From the NCBI RefSeq assembly GCF_003391115.1, contig NZ_QTJP01000001.1, positions 1,736,001 through 1,800,000 on the forward strand: a stretch of DNA of 64,000 nucleotides. Direction: 5' to 3'. Below are positions 20,895-29,311 of this stretch, one piece after another. Source of the stretch: Sphingomonas crusticola. Its GTDB lineage: Bacteria > Pseudomonadota > Alphaproteobacteria > Sphingomonadales > Sphingomonadaceae. The position numbers and the translations under genes are program-made. The notes under the pieces were generated by a model, which searched no databases, was not told the origin of the DNA, and was given only the letters and a program-made list of their open reading frames with translations. The stretch's first letter is position 1; each line of letters starts with the position of its first letter.

Positions 20895-21494
20895 ATGAGC
20901 AAGGTTCTGGTCCTGTATTATTCGAGCTACGGCCATATCGAGCAGATGGCGCAGGCGGTGGCCGAGGGTGCCCGCGAGACCGGCGCCACGGTCGACATCA
21001 AGCGCGTGCCCGAAACGGCGCCCGAGGAGGTCGCCAGGGCGGCGCATTTCAAGCTGGATCAGGCAGCGCCGATCGCCAGCGTCGGCGATCTCGCTGACTA
21101 TGATGCGATCATCCTGGGCGTGCCGACCCGCTTCGGCCGCCTGCCATCGCAGATCGCCGCCTTCCTCGACCAGGCCGGCGGGCTGTGGGCGAGCGGCAAG
21201 CTCAACGGCAAGGTCGGATCGGCCTTTGCCTCGACCGCGAGCCAGCATGGCGGGCAGGAGACGACCTTGTTCTCGGCCATCACCAATCTGCTCCACTTCG
21301 GCATGGTGATCGTGGGCCTGCCGTACAGCTTCGGCGGCCAGATGGGCCTGAGCGAGATTCATGGCGGCACGCCTTATGGCGCGACGACCATCGCTGCCGG
21401 CGACGGCAGCCGCCAGCCGAGCCAGGTCGAACTCGATGGCGCCCGCTTTCAGGGCAAGCATGTCGCCGAGATCGCCAACAAGCTGTTTGCTTAA
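20895..21494 (+). CDS. wrbA: NAD(P)H:quinone oxidoreductase, WrbA type
   Basis: A flavodoxin-fold FMN enzyme that reduces quinones by two electrons and so avoids semiquinone radicals. 199 residues. The FMN phosphate loop is [12 protein letters not shown] near the N-terminus. [19 protein letters not shown] and [13 protein letters not shown] are the WrbA signatures, and [14 protein letters not shown] lies near the C-terminus. The start is ATG 20895, with AGGGAGA about 7 nt upstream; a TTG two codons earlier is less likely. Same operon as the pirin gene. Confidence 0.95.
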   Translation: MSKVLVLYYSSYGHIEQMAQAVAEGARETGATVDIKRVPETAPEEVARAAHFKLDQAAPIASVGDLADYDAIILGVPTRFGRLPSQIAAFLDQAGGLWASGKLNGKVGSAFASTASQHGGQETTLFSAITNLLHFGMVIVGLPYSFGGQMGLSEIHGGTPYGATTIAAGDGSRQPSQVELDGARFQGKHVAEIANKLFA

Positions 21495-21500
21495 GCGTTA

Positions 21501-21564
21501 GAGGCCGGGTGCCCCCCTTCCCGGCCTCGCTCCCTCGTCGCCCCGCGCAAGCGGGGCGGCGAGG
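21501..21564. terminator. Tandem hairpins between convergent wrbA and esterase genes
   Basis: Two stems lie back to back. GAGGCCGGG (21501-21509) pairs perfectly with CCCGGCCTC (21520-21528). CCTCGTCGCCCCGC (21533-21546) pairs with GCGGGGCGGCGAGG (21551-21564) around a GCAA tetraloop with one wobble. Position and strength suggest a two-way terminator. Confidence 0.65.
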
Positions 21565-21575
21565 CGAATTCCCCG

Positions 21576-22532
21576 TCAGCCGATGAAGCCATGCGTCTGG
21601 GCGAAGGCGAGGAACAGGTCGGGCCACCGCGCCGCGCTATTGGTCTGCGGGAGGCGTAAGCCGAACCCGTGACCACCCTTTTCGAAGACATGCAGTTCGG
21701 CAGGGATATGCGCGGCGCGTAGCGCCCCGAACATCGCCAGGCTGTTCTCGACCGGCACGACATCGTCATCCACGGCATGGACGAGGATGGTCGGCGGGGT
21801 GCCCGCGCCGACGGTGCGATCGGGTGAATATGCCGCAACGTCCGCCGCCGCCGGCGCCTTGCCGAGCAGTTCGTCGCGCGAGCCGGGATGCGCATGTTCG
21901 CCCATGCTGATGACCGGATAGAGCAATGCCGCGACATCGGGGCGCGCCGACAGCCGGTCGGCGGCGTCGACTGGCTCGTAGACGGAAGCCGCATGGCGAA
22001 CGGCGAGCGATGCGGCAACATGGCCGCCCGCGGAAAAGCCCATTACTGCCACCCGCTCGGGATTGATCTGAAAACCGGCCGCATGCGCGCGGACCAGCCG
22101 GATCGCGCGCTGCGCATCCTGCAGCGGCACGTCGGCGCGATGCGCCCAGCCGCCGCCCGGCAGGCGATACCGCAGCACGAAGGCGGTGATGCCGCGTGCA
22201 TTCAGCCAGCGTGCGGTCTCGTAGCCCTCCTTGTCGGTAACCACGAGGTGATAGCCGCCCCCGGGCACGAGGAGCACCGCATTGCCGTTCGGTCGTTGAG
22301 GGCGGAACACGGTGATGGTGGGACGCGCAATCTGCTCGGCATAGCGATCGTGCGGCTGGCCTGCGGTCGCACGCTCGATAAAGCGCTCCGGCGGCAGGGT
22401 GGCCGGGGCGCCGGGCGGCAATGCCGGCCACAGCGGCAGGATCTCGGTCGGATCACCGGGAACTGGGCCGGCCGCCACCCCCACCGATGCGCTCGCCGCA
22501 GCAAGAATCAGCACGTTTCTCCGGTCTATCAA
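21576..22532 (-). CDS. Secreted alpha/beta hydrolase (BD-FAE/acetyl-xylan esterase-like)
   Basis: A 318-residue serine hydrolase with an N-terminal export signal (two arginines in DRRNVLILAAA, possibly Tat). The fold shows the oxyanion loop PGGGYHLVV, the nucleophile elbow GFSAGGH, an Asp in HAVDDDVVP and a His in EKGGHGFG. This matches family esterases that deacetylate or deferuloylate plant polysaccharides. The preferred start is TTG 22532, preceded by a GAGAGG ribosome site; an ATG 75 nt further upstream lacks one. It could help the glycosidases at the start of the window, but the two are 20 kb apart. Confidence 0.82.
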   Translation of the reverse strand: MIDRRNVLILAAASASVGVAAGPVPGDPTEILPLWPALPPGAPATLPPERFIERATAGQPHDRYAEQIARPTITVFRPQRPNGNAVLLVPGGGYHLVVTDKEGYETARWLNARGITAFVLRYRLPGGGWAHRADVPLQDAQRAIRLVRAHAAGFQINPERVAVMGFSAGGHVAASLAVRHAASVYEPVDAADRLSARPDVAALLYPVISMGEHAHPGSRDELLGKAPAAADVAAYSPDRTVGAGTPPTILVHAVDDDVVPVENSLAMFGALRAAHIPAELHVFEKGGHGFGLRLPQTNSAARWPDLFLAFAQTHGFIG

Positions 22533-22634
22533 GACGCCTCTCTCTTTTCGGGGAGAATGACGGCGTAACCCGGTCGAGGCAATAAGACGGTGCGGGGCGC
22601 CGCGCATTCCCCGGACTGGATGTCCGCGACGGAC

Positions 22635-23150
22635 TTAGCCGAGCGCGGCCGCCATTTCCGCCAGCTTGGCAATGGTGTTCATGTTGCGCGCTGTACCGGT
22701 TTTGGCGGCCGGGATCGCCAGCCGCGAGTCCGCCATGCCGTCGCCGTAGAAAATGTAGATTGCGCGCTTGCCCAGCCGCATCTCCTCATCCTTGACGTTC
22801 TTGGCGCTCGCGAGAGCATCGCCTGGGATCGGTTGGTCCACGAACAACGCAACCGTGCGATTGCCCGGCTTGTCGGCAAACGGATTGTGCGCGAGCGTTT
22901 CCGCCATTTCCGCCGCCGTTCTGACCAGCACACCCACGCGCTTGCCGGCATAGGCTTCAAGCGGGGCCTCGATCGACGCGCGCACGGCCGCTTCGGATTT
23001 GTCGCTGGTGAAGACAACATTACCGCTGGCGATATAGGTGCGCACCTGCGCCAGACCGGCCGCCTCGCACATGGCCTTCAGTTCCGTCATCGGCAGCTTG
23101 CCGGTGCCGCCGACATTCACCGCACGCAATAGGGCGACATAGGCAGTCAC
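22635..23150 (-). CDS. DUF1697 family protein
   Basis: A 171-residue member of PF08002, recognised by the opening YVALLRAVNVGGTGKLPMTE, the SGNVVFTSD strand and the pattern NPFADKPGNRTVALF. The function is unknown. The start is taken as GTG 23150 because AGGGAGG lies 5 nt before it; the ATG at 23165 overlaps the stop of the preceding gene but would place that ribosome site inside the coding region. It probably belongs to the lexA-VOC transcript. Confidence 0.85.
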   Translation of the reverse strand: MTAYVALLRAVNVGGTGKLPMTELKAMCEAAGLAQVRTYIASGNVVFTSDKSEAAVRASIEAPLEAYAGKRVGVLVRTAAEMAETLAHNPFADKPGNRTVALFVDQPIPGDALASAKNVKDEEMRLGKRAIYIFYGDGMADSRLAIPAAKTGTARNMNTIAKLAEMAAALG

Positions 23151-23161
23151 TTTTGCCTCCC

Positions 23162-23506
23162 TCAATCGGGTTTGTGCGCCGCCAGTTCGTTGCCGTCGGG
23201 ATCGCGGAAATGGAAGCGGTGCCCGCCGGGGAAAGCGAAGATCGGCCGGGTGACCGCGCCGCCCGCCGCCTCGACCGCAGCCAGCGCCGCCTCCAGATCC
23301 GCGACCTGGATCACGATCAGCGGCGCCTGCGTCTGTTCGGCCGGGTCCGCTTGCAGCCCGATATCGACGTCACCCGTCAAGGTGCACGCATAGGTCGGGC
23401 CGAAGCCGGTCATGGTCCAGCCGAAGGCCGCGCTATAAAAGGCCTGTGCCGCGGTGACGTCCGCAACGGGCAGCTCCAGAAAGTCCGGACGCGGCAGATC
23501 GGCCAT
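23162..23506 (-). CDS. VOC/glyoxalase-fold protein
   Basis: A 114-residue single vicinal-oxygen-chelate domain protein with the usual FLELPVADVTAAQAFYSAAFGW start and HRFHFRDPDGNELA end. Two strand-helix modules carry the possible metal ligands, including the Glu in the final motif. Dioxygenase, glyoxalase or antibiotic-binding roles are all possible in this fold. It starts one base after the lexA stop. Confidence 0.85.
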   Translation of the reverse strand: MADLPRPDFLELPVADVTAAQAFYSAAFGWTMTGFGPTYACTLTGDVDIGLQADPAEQTQAPLIVIQVADLEAALAAVEAAGGAVTRPIFAFPGGHRFHFRDPDGNELAAHKPD

Positions 23507-23507
23507 G

Positions 23508-24185
23508 TCAGTAGCGCCGCAGCAGGCCGGCGAGTTTGCCCTGGATCCGCACCTGACCCGGACGATAACGCTGCGGATCGTAGCTGCGATTGGCCGGATC
23601 GAGCCGGATCATCGAGCCTTCGTGGCGGAAATATTTGAGCGTCGCTTCGCTATCGTCGATCAACGCGACCACGATCTCGCCGTCGCGTGCGCTCTCAGCC
23701 TTGCGCACCAAAGCATAATCGCCGTCGAGGATGCCCGCCTCGACCATCGAATCGCCCGAAACCTCCAGCGCATAATGTTCGCCCGGCCCGAGCAGCGCCG
23801 CCGGCACCGACAGGCTATTCTGCCCCTCGAGCGCCTCGATCGGCATGCCCGCGGCGATGCGGCCGTGCAGCGGCAGTTCGAGCACGTCGTTGGCGGCAGG
23901 CGGCATCACGCGCGACGGCGGGGTCGCGACATTCGCCTTGGCCGGGGTCGCCGTTCCGGTCGTCTTGATCTGATCGGGCAGGCGCAGGATTTCGAGCGCA
24001 CGTGCACGATTGGGCAGACGGCGGATGAAATTGCGCTCTTCCAATGCCGAGATCAGGCGATGAACGCCCGACTTGGATTTAAGGTCGAGCGCGTCCTTCA
24101 TCTCCTCGAACGAGGGCGACACTCCCGTCTCGTTGAGACGGTCGTTGATGAAGCAGAGCAGCTCATGTTGCTTGCGGGTCAGCAC
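23508..24185 (-). CDS. lexA: LexA repressor
   Basis: The SOS repressor, 225 residues. The winged-helix domain at residues 1-65 contains [23 protein letters not shown] hinge with the self-cleavage site A112-G113 (RIAAGMP) follows, then the S24-type latent protease with Ser146 (SGDSMVEAG) and Lys184 (ATLKYF). RecA-stimulated cleavage between Ala and Gly would inactivate it. A GTTC-N7-GTTC box lies 19 nt upstream of the start, indicating autoregulation. The moeA-lexA order is typical of sphingomonads. Confidence 0.98.
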   Translation of the reverse strand: MLTRKQHELLCFINDRLNETGVSPSFEEMKDALDLKSKSGVHRLISALEERNFIRRLPNRARALEILRLPDQIKTTGTATPAKANVATPPSRVMPPAANDVLELPLHGRIAAGMPIEALEGQNSLSVPAALLGPGEHYALEVSGDSMVEAGILDGDYALVRKAESARDGEIVVALIDDSEATLKYFRHEGSMIRLDPANRSYDPQRYRPGQVRIQGKLAGLLRRY

Positions 24186-24203
24186 AGCGTTTCCCCTAGG
24201 AAG

Positions 24204-24218
24204 GAACGTACAGGGAAC
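24204..24218 (-). promoter_or_regulatory. LexA (SOS) box in the lexA promoter
   Basis: On the minus strand the site reads GTTC-CCTGTAC-GTTC, exactly the alphaproteobacterial LexA consensus GTTC-N7-GTTC. A further imperfect GTTT half-site occurs 11 nt along. It lies 19 nt ahead of the lexA start codon, in the 57-nt gap after moeA. Confidence 0.85.
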
Positions 24219-24242
24219 GTGTAGGAAACGTTGTGATATCTG

Positions 24243-25421
24243 TCAAGCGACGCGCAGAATATCCACAAGTTCATCCACAGCGGCAGGATGTGCGCCGGCC
24301 GGGCGAACGATCAATGCGTCGGCCAGTGTCAGCGCTGCGACGGCACCGCTGTCCTGCCTGGAGAGGGGGCGGGCACGGCCATCGACCATGATCGCGCGAA
24401 TATAATCGTCGCGCTGGCCGACCGCCGGCAGCGGGGCATCGAGCGGCACGGGGGCGGTTTTGGGGATCGGATCGCGCGCGCCGCCGAGGTGGGCGAGCAA
24501 GGGCAGCAGGAAAAGATGGGCAGTCACGAATGCCGACATCGGGTTGCCGGGCAGTCCCAGCACGAGCGCTCCGCCCAGCCGTCCGGCGAACAGCGGCTTG
24601 CCCGGCCGCATCGCGATCTTCCAGAAGTCGAGCGCGGCCCCCGCCTCGAGCAGCGCCGGGCGCACCAGATCATGATCGCCGACCGATGCACCGCCAATCG
24701 TGACGATGATGTCGGCCTCATGCCCGGTCAGGGCGGCTACGAGGGCATCGAGCCGGTCCGGCACCAGCCCCGCATCTATAACATCGGCAACGTCGGCGAT
24801 CATGGCCTGCAGCATCACGCCGTTCGATGCCGGAAGCATCACGCCTTCGGCCGGCGCGCCGGGTGGAACCAGCTCGTCTCCCGTTGAGATCAGGGTCACA
24901 CGCGGGCGACGCCGGACCGCCAGGCTGCCGTGACCGCCCATCGCCGCCGCGGCGATGCGCCCCGCCGTGAGCCGCTCGCCCGCCGAGACCAATGCGGCGC
25001 CCTCGAAGAAATCCGATCCGCGGCAACGAACATGCGCGCCCTGGCGTGGCGGTCCTTCCCCCGCCAATTGCAACAGGTCCGCATCGCGGACGGCTTCCTC
25101 CTGGATCAGGACGGTGTCGGCGCCCTGTGGCATCGGCGCGCCGGTGAAGATTCGGGCCGCTTCGCCCACGTCCACAGCGCGATCGCTTCCGGCGCCGGCC
25201 CGGCTTTCGCCGACCATCTGCCACGGCCCGGGAAGATCGGCGAAGCGGATGGCATAGCCGTCCATCGCAGAGAGATCGGCAGCGGGTTGCGTGCGGCGCG
25301 CGACGACGTCTTCGGCGGCCCAGCGGCCGGCCGCCTCGACCAGAGCCAGCGTCTCGATCGGCAGCGGCGGCGCCAGCGCCAATAGCCGCGCCTGGGCCTC
25401 CGCGACCGGCAGCAGGTTCAT
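24243..25421 (-). CDS. moeA: Molybdopterin molybdenumtransferase
   Basis: MoeA inserts molybdate into adenylated molybdopterin to complete molybdenum cofactor. 392 residues from ATG 25421 (the frame extends further but the conserved start is MNLLPVAEAQARL). Recognisable parts are SAMDGYAIRF, RIFTGAPMPQGADTV, the STGDELV strand, TIGGASVGDHD in the MogA-like domain, and LPGNPMSAFV. It overlaps the upstream acetyltransferase gene by 4 nt (ATGA), so it is read in the moaC operon. Confidence 0.96.
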   Translation of the reverse strand: MNLLPVAEAQARLLALAPPLPIETLALVEAAGRWAAEDVVARRTQPAADLSAMDGYAIRFADLPGPWQMVGESRAGAGSDRAVDVGEAARIFTGAPMPQGADTVLIQEEAVRDADLLQLAGEGPPRQGAHVRCRGSDFFEGAALVSAGERLTAGRIAAAAMGGHGSLAVRRRPRVTLISTGDELVPPGAPAEGVMLPASNGVMLQAMIADVADVIDAGLVPDRLDALVAALTGHEADIIVTIGGASVGDHDLVRPALLEAGAALDFWKIAMRPGKPLFAGRLGGALVLGLPGNPMSAFVTAHLFLLPLLAHLGGARDPIPKTAPVPLDAPLPAVGQRDDYIRAIMVDGRARPLSRQDSGAVAALTLADALIVRPAGAHPAAVDELVDILRVA

Positions 25422-25864
25422 GCCAGCGCCTGCCGGAAATAGACGACGCGCTCGGTCTCGATGAACCCCAAGGCCGCGTGAAAGGCGTGGCTGGCGCGAT
25501 TTTCGAGCAGCGCGTCGGATGCATATTCGCGACATCCTTGCCGATGAGCCCAGGCGATCACTGCCTCGTTGAGCTGGCGGCCAACGCCCTGCCGCCGCAC
25601 ATGCGGCGCTACATAGATGCCCTCCAGAAAGGCGACGGGCGAGGTTTCGCAGCCGTTGACATAATCGTGGCGGATGGAGGCTTCCGCGAAGCCGACCACG
25701 GCGCTTTCGTCGAGCGCGAGCCAGGCGAGCTTGCCTGCCCCGGGATCGACCAGGATGGCATCGATTTCCTCAGCCATCGCTCCGGCATCCTCGTCCGGCC
25801 ATAAAGCGAGGCGCAGCGCCAGCCATGCGTCGCGCGTTGCGTGCGATGCGCCTTCTATCCGCAC
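25418..25864 (-). CDS. GNAT acetyltransferase closely resembling AAC(6')-I aminoglycoside acetyltransferases
   Basis: A 148-residue GNAT protein. The central block GFAEASIRHDYVNGCE, the run FLEGIYVAPHVRRQGVG (acetyl-CoA pyrophosphate loop RRQGVG) and the C-terminal ALGFIETERVVYF follow, almost word for word, the chromosomal AAC(6')-I enzymes of Serratia/Enterobacter/Stenotrophomonas type. The length (about 146) also fits. Those enzymes N-acetylate the 6'-amino group of tobramycin, netilmicin and related drugs. The gene starts 3 nt after moaC and overlaps moeA by 4 nt, so it is fixed in the molybdenum cofactor operon and does not look recently mobile. Actual drug activity cannot be read from sequence. 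Confidence 0.82.
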   Translation of the reverse strand: MRIEGASHATRDAWLALRLALWPDEDAGAMAEEIDAILVDPGAGKLAWLALDESAVVGFAEASIRHDYVNGCETSPVAFLEGIYVAPHVRRQGVGRQLNEAVIAWAHRQGCREYASDALLENRASHAFHAALGFIETERVVYFRQALA

Positions 25865-25867
25865 GGC

Positions 25868-26341
25868 TTAGCCCTCCGCGTGCCAGTCCCCGGATCGGCC
25901 GCCCGATTTGGCGAGCAACCGTACCGGACCGATGACCATGCTGCGGTCGATCGCCTTGGCCATGTCGTAGAGCGTCAGCAACGCGACCGACACGGCGGTA
26001 AGCGCCTCCATCTCCACGCCCGTCTGTCCGGTGGTCGCAACGGTCGCGCTGCAATCCACGCCGGTGTCGGCAAAACTCAGTTCAACGCTGACCGAGGAAA
26101 TCGGCAGCGGATGGCACAGCGGGATCAGCTCGGACGTGCGCTTCGCCGCCATGATCCCGGCGACGCGCGCGACGGCGAGCGCATCGCCCTTGGCGAGTGC
26201 TCCCGCCTTCATCGCCGACAGCGCCTGTTCGGACATGGCAATATGGCCCACCGCCGTGGCTTCGCGTCGCGTTACATCCTTGGCCGAGACGTCGACCATG
26301 TGCGCAGCACCCGCCTCGTCGAGGTGAGTCAGCCTTGTCAT
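25868..26341 (-). CDS. moaC: Cyclic pyranopterin monophosphate synthase
   Basis: MoaC converts 3',8-cyclo-GTP to cyclic pyranopterin monophosphate in molybdenum cofactor synthesis. 157 residues. Conserved blocks are [45 protein letters not shown] and KAIDR with the catalytic Lys. ATG 26341 overlaps the trpC stop (ATGA); a longer frame through trpC is a shadow. MoaA is not in this window. Confidence 0.96.
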   Translation of the reverse strand: MTRLTHLDEAGAAHMVDVSAKDVTRREATAVGHIAMSEQALSAMKAGALAKGDALAVARVAGIMAAKRTSELIPLCHPLPISSVSVELSFADTGVDCSATVATTGQTGVEMEALTAVSVALLTLYDMAKAIDRSMVIGPVRLLAKSGGRSGDWHAEG

Positions 26342-27132
26342 GCCGCCAACAAGGCGCGCGTCGCCGCCTCGACATCCGGTTGCCGCATCAGGCTCTCGCC
26401 GACCAGAAATGCGCGTACGCCGTGCGCGGCCATCGCTTCCAGATCGGCATGGCTGGCGATGCCGCTTTCCGCGACGAACAAGCATTCTGGGGGAGCGCGC
26501 GCGACCAACTCATAGGTCCGCGCGAAATCGACCGAGAAATCGCGCAAATCGCGATTATTGGCTCCGATCAGGCGGGAACGAAGCCGCAGCGCGCGCTCCA
26601 GTTCGCTTGCATCGTGAACTTCCACCAGCACGTCCATTCCGCGCTCGATCGCGGCTGACTCGATTTCCACCATTTGGCCGTCGTCAAGCGCGGCGACGAT
26701 GATCAGGATCGCGTCGGCGCCCAAAGCGCGCGCCTCCGCCACCTGCCATGGATCGATCATGAAATCCTTGCGCAGGCACGGCAGCGAACAAGCGGCGCGG
26801 GCCGCGACGAGAAAGGCATCCGCACCCTGAAAATAAGGTTGGTCGGTCAGCACCGACAGACAGGCGGCACCGCCAGCCTCATAAGCGCGGGCATGGGCCG
26901 GCGGATCGAAGTCGGCGCGGATCAACCCCTTGGAAGGAGACGCCTTCTTGATCTCGGCGATCAGCGCATAGCCGTTGGCAGCCTTCGCTTCGAGCGCCGC
27001 GCGGAAGCCGCGCGGGCCGAATTGCGTGGTGGCAGCGGCGTCGAGATCCGCGATCGTGCGGCGGGACTTACCAATGGCGACATGATCCCGCTTCGCGGCC
27101 AGGATTTCGGTCAGTCGGTTGGTTTGGGTCAT
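26338..27132 (-). CDS. trpC: Indole-3-glycerol-phosphate synthase
   Basis: TrpC closes the indole ring from CdRP in tryptophan synthesis. It is a 264-residue (beta/alpha)8 barrel with the family motifs [40 protein letters not shown] and [11 protein letters not shown]; the catalytic Lys/Glu are in these. It is monofunctional, not fused to TrpF. A dispersed repeat fills the gap after trpD. Confidence 0.97.
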   Translation of the reverse strand: MTQTNRLTEILAAKRDHVAIGKSRRTIADLDAAATTQFGPRGFRAALEAKAANGYALIAEIKKASPSKGLIRADFDPPAHARAYEAGGAACLSVLTDQPYFQGADAFLVAARAACSLPCLRKDFMIDPWQVAEARALGADAILIIVAALDDGQMVEIESAAIERGMDVLVEVHDASELERALRLRSRLIGANNRDLRDFSVDFARTYELVARAPPECLFVAESGIASHADLEAMAAHGVRAFLVGESLMRQPDVEAATRALLAA

Positions 27133-27142
27133 ACCCCAAAGC

Positions 27143-27290
27143 CCCGCTCATGCTCGGTAGAGACCGAATAGGCGCGTGAGCACCGTATCGAGGGTTCGTA
27201 TCGAAGCACACTCCCGCGCCCGTCCTTCGATAGGGGCTCTCGATACGCTGCTGACGCAGCTACTCGATCCCTGCTCAGGATGAACGGAGA
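27143..27290. repeat. Dispersed intergenic palindrome, 'CGATACG' family, copy 3
   Basis: Occupies nearly all of the trpD-trpC gap. It contains CCCCGCTCATGCTCGGTAGAG, ACCGTATCGAGGGTTCG, CTCTCGATACG and CTACTCGATCCCTGCTCAGGA, matching in inverted order the words at 59098-59237. Transcribed with the trp genes, it should fold into a branched stem. Confidence 0.75.
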
Positions 27291-27310
27291 GGAAAGAATG
27301 TCGCGGACCA

Positions 27311-28303
27311 TCAAAACGCGATCCAGCAGTTGAGGAGGGCGTTGGCGAGGCCCTTGTCGATCGCTTCGGCCGCTTCCGCCACGCCTTCGCGCAAGTCCGT
27401 CGCCGCGCCCGCGACGACCAGGGCAGCGCCGGCATTGAGCAGCACCGCGTCGCGATAGGCGCTCGGCTCGCCCTGCAGCAGCGCGCGCAAGGCGGCGGCG
27501 TTGTAGGCCGCATCGCCACCGCGGATCGCATCCAGCCCGTGACGTTCCAGCCCGGCATCCTCGGGTGAAATCGTCGTCCCGATCGAGCACAGCCCCACCG
27601 CTACCGCGCGGCTTGGTCCTGCGATCGAAAGCTCGTCAAGGCTCTCCTCGCCCGACACGACCAATGCGGCCTCCGTGCCAAGCAGGTCGAGCGCCTCGGC
27701 GACGGTGGCAAGATAATCGACCCGCGCGACGCCGACCAATTGCCGCGTCACCCGCGCCGGATTGGCGAGCGGCCCGACAATGTTGAAGATCGTGCGCCGC
27801 CCGATCGCCTTGCGGATCGGCGCCAGCCGGCCAAGCGCGGGATGATGCTTTTGCGCGAACAGGAAGGCGATGCCGAGATCGGCGAGGCTCTCCTCCGCCC
27901 GCGCCGAGGCGCGGTCGAGATCAAGGCCGAGCGCCTCCAGCGTGTCGGCCGCGCCCGCCTTCGAGGAGGCGGCACGATTGCCATGCTTGGCGACCGGCAC
28001 GTCGCAGGCCGCCACCACGATCGCCACTGCCGTCGAGATGTTGAGGCTGTGCGCGCCGTCGCCACCGGTGCCGCACACGTCGATCGCGCCCTCGGGAGCG
28101 CGTACCTCGATCATGCGGGCCCGCAGCGCACGGGCGGCAGCGGCGATCTCGACGCTCGTCTCTTCGCGGATCGTCATCGCGGTCAGGAATTCGGCGACCG
28201 CCTGGTCGTCCACCTTGCCGTCGAGAATGTCGGCGAACGCCTGTTCAGCCGTCTCATGCTCCAACGGCGAGCCCGGGTCGGGCAGGAGCGCCAGCGTGGT
28301 CAT
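27311..28303 (-). CDS. trpD: Anthranilate phosphoribosyltransferase
   Basis: TrpD attaches phosphoribose from PRPP to anthranilate. 330 residues. The PRPP-binding loop is DVCGTGGDGAHSLNIST, followed by KHGNRAASSKAGAADTLEALG, KHHPALGRLAPIRKAIGRRTIFNIVGPLANPA (in consecutive segments) and the GEESLDE region. Its start overlaps the trpG stop by 4 nt. Confidence 0.97.
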   Translation of the reverse strand: MTTLALLPDPGSPLEHETAEQAFADILDGKVDDQAVAEFLTAMTIREETSVEIAAAARALRARMIEVRAPEGAIDVCGTGGDGAHSLNISTAVAIVVAACDVPVAKHGNRAASSKAGAADTLEALGLDLDRASARAEESLADLGIAFLFAQKHHPALGRLAPIRKAIGRRTIFNIVGPLANPARVTRQLVGVARVDYLATVAEALDLLGTEAALVVSGEESLDELSIAGPSRAVAVGLCSIGTTISPEDAGLERHGLDAIRGGDAAYNAAALRALLQGEPSAYRDAVLLNAGAALVVAGAATDLREGVAEAAEAIDKGLANALLNCWIAF

Positions 28304-28887
28304 GCGCGTGCGACCGCCTTCATCCCTGCCAGCGCCATGAAATTGGCCAGCAAATCGTGGCCATATTCGGTCGCAATGCTCTCGGGGTGGAATTGCACGC
28401 CGTGGATCGGCAAAGTCGCGTGACGGAAGCCCATCACCGTACCATCGTCGGTATGCGCATTGGCGATCAGCGTGCCGGGCGCGCCTTCCACCACCAGCGA
28501 ATGATAGCGCGTCGCGGTGAACGGTGTCGGGATATTGGCGAACACGCCGCTATTATCGTGCAGCACAGGCGAGGTCTTGCCGTGCATCAGCGCCTTGGCC
28601 CGCACCACCGTGCCGCCGAAATGCTGCCCGATCGCCTGGTGACCCAGGCACACGCCGAGCAGGGGTTTGTTCTGGTCGGCGCAAGCCTCGACCAGCTCCA
28701 GGCTGATCCCCGCTTCGTTGGGCGTGCACGGGCCGGGAGAGATCAGGAAGGCCTGTGCGCCGGACGACATCGCCTGGCCGACGCCGATCGAGTCGTTACG
28801 CACCACCTCTACCTCGGCGCCGAGCTCCTGCAGGTAATGAACCAGGTTCCAGGTGAAGCTGTCATAATTGTCGATGACGAGGATCAT
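28300..28887 (-). CDS. trpG: Anthranilate synthase glutamine amidotransferase component
   Basis: TrpG hydrolyses glutamine and passes ammonia to TrpE. 195 residues from ATG 28887 (MILVIDNYDSFTWNLV). The class I triad is visible: Cys in LGVCLGHQAIG, and His/Glu in GVQFHPESI. The oxyanion motif is SPGPCTPNEAG. It is separated from trpE by a two-gene cassette on the other strand, so it must have its own promoter in the 127-nt gap or be reached by readthrough antisense to that cassette. Confidence 0.97.
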   Translation of the reverse strand: MILVIDNYDSFTWNLVHYLQELGAEVEVVRNDSIGVGQAMSSGAQAFLISPGPCTPNEAGISLELVEACADQNKPLLGVCLGHQAIGQHFGGTVVRAKALMHGKTSPVLHDNSGVFANIPTPFTATRYHSLVVEGAPGTLIANAHTDDGTVMGFRHATLPIHGVQFHPESIATEYGHDLLANFMALAGMKAVARA

Positions 28888-28983
28888 GGCCGCGAGGTAG
28901 GCGGCGCCTTCGGCGAAGGCAACCGAGAGAGGGTTGGGGCCGACGAAGCCGCGCTTCACCCCGGGAACTGCAAAACGCTTGAC

Positions 28984-29009
28984 GATAGTTCGATGATTAG
29001 CTAACTGTC
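28984..29009 (+). promoter_or_regulatory. Candidate autorepressor operator/promoter of the sdpR-like gene
   Basis: GATAGTT (28984-28990) and AACTGTC (29003-29009) form an inverted repeat with one mismatch and a 12-nt spacer. It lies within a possible promoter, TTGACG at 28979 and TAACTG at 29002, directly before the start codon at 29015. That would give a very short or absent leader. The site also lies in the divergent gap shared with trpG. Inferred from position. Confidence 0.4.
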
Positions 29010-29014
29010 TTATC

Positions 29015-29311
29015 ATGAGCAGCGTGTTCAAGGCATTGTCCGACCCCACCCGCCGTCGGGTGCTGCAGCTCCTGCGCAAGGGGCCGCTCAGCGCCGGCGA
29101 GCTTAGCGAGCAGTTCGACGTCTCCAAGCCGACCATGTCGGCCCATTTCGCCGTGCTGAAGGAGGCCGATCTGGTCCACGCCGAGAAGACCGGCAAATCG
29201 GTCATCTACCATTTGAAGCTCTCGGTGCTCGAAGAAGCGCTGCTGGGCTTCGTCGATTCGTTCGGCCTCGGTGCGGAGGCGCCGGCGCCCAAAGGGGAGA
29301 TTGCACGATGA
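29015..29311 (+). CDS. ArsR/SdpR-type autorepressor
   Basis: A 98-residue winged-helix repressor: VFKALSDPTRRRVLQLLRKG, then LSEQFDVSKPTMSAHFAVLKEADLV in consecutive segments, and SVIYHLKLSVLEE. It lacks the metal-binding Cys/His sets of ArsR and SmtB and best resembles the SdpR autorepressor subgroup. In such pairs the repressor controls a downstream small membrane protein. It overlaps that gene by 4 nt and is transcribed against the flanking trp genes. Confidence 0.87.
   Translation: MSSVFKALSDPTRRRVLQLLRKGPLSAGELSEQFDVSKPTMSAHFAVLKEADLVHAEKTGKSVIYHLKLSVLEEALLGFVDSFGLGAEAPAPKGEIAR

Noticed and set aside
25418..25864. Recently acquired resistance gene or integron cassette
   Set aside because: It is tightly coupled to moaC and moeA, with no attC-like site, integrase or insertion sequence nearby and no obvious change in base composition.
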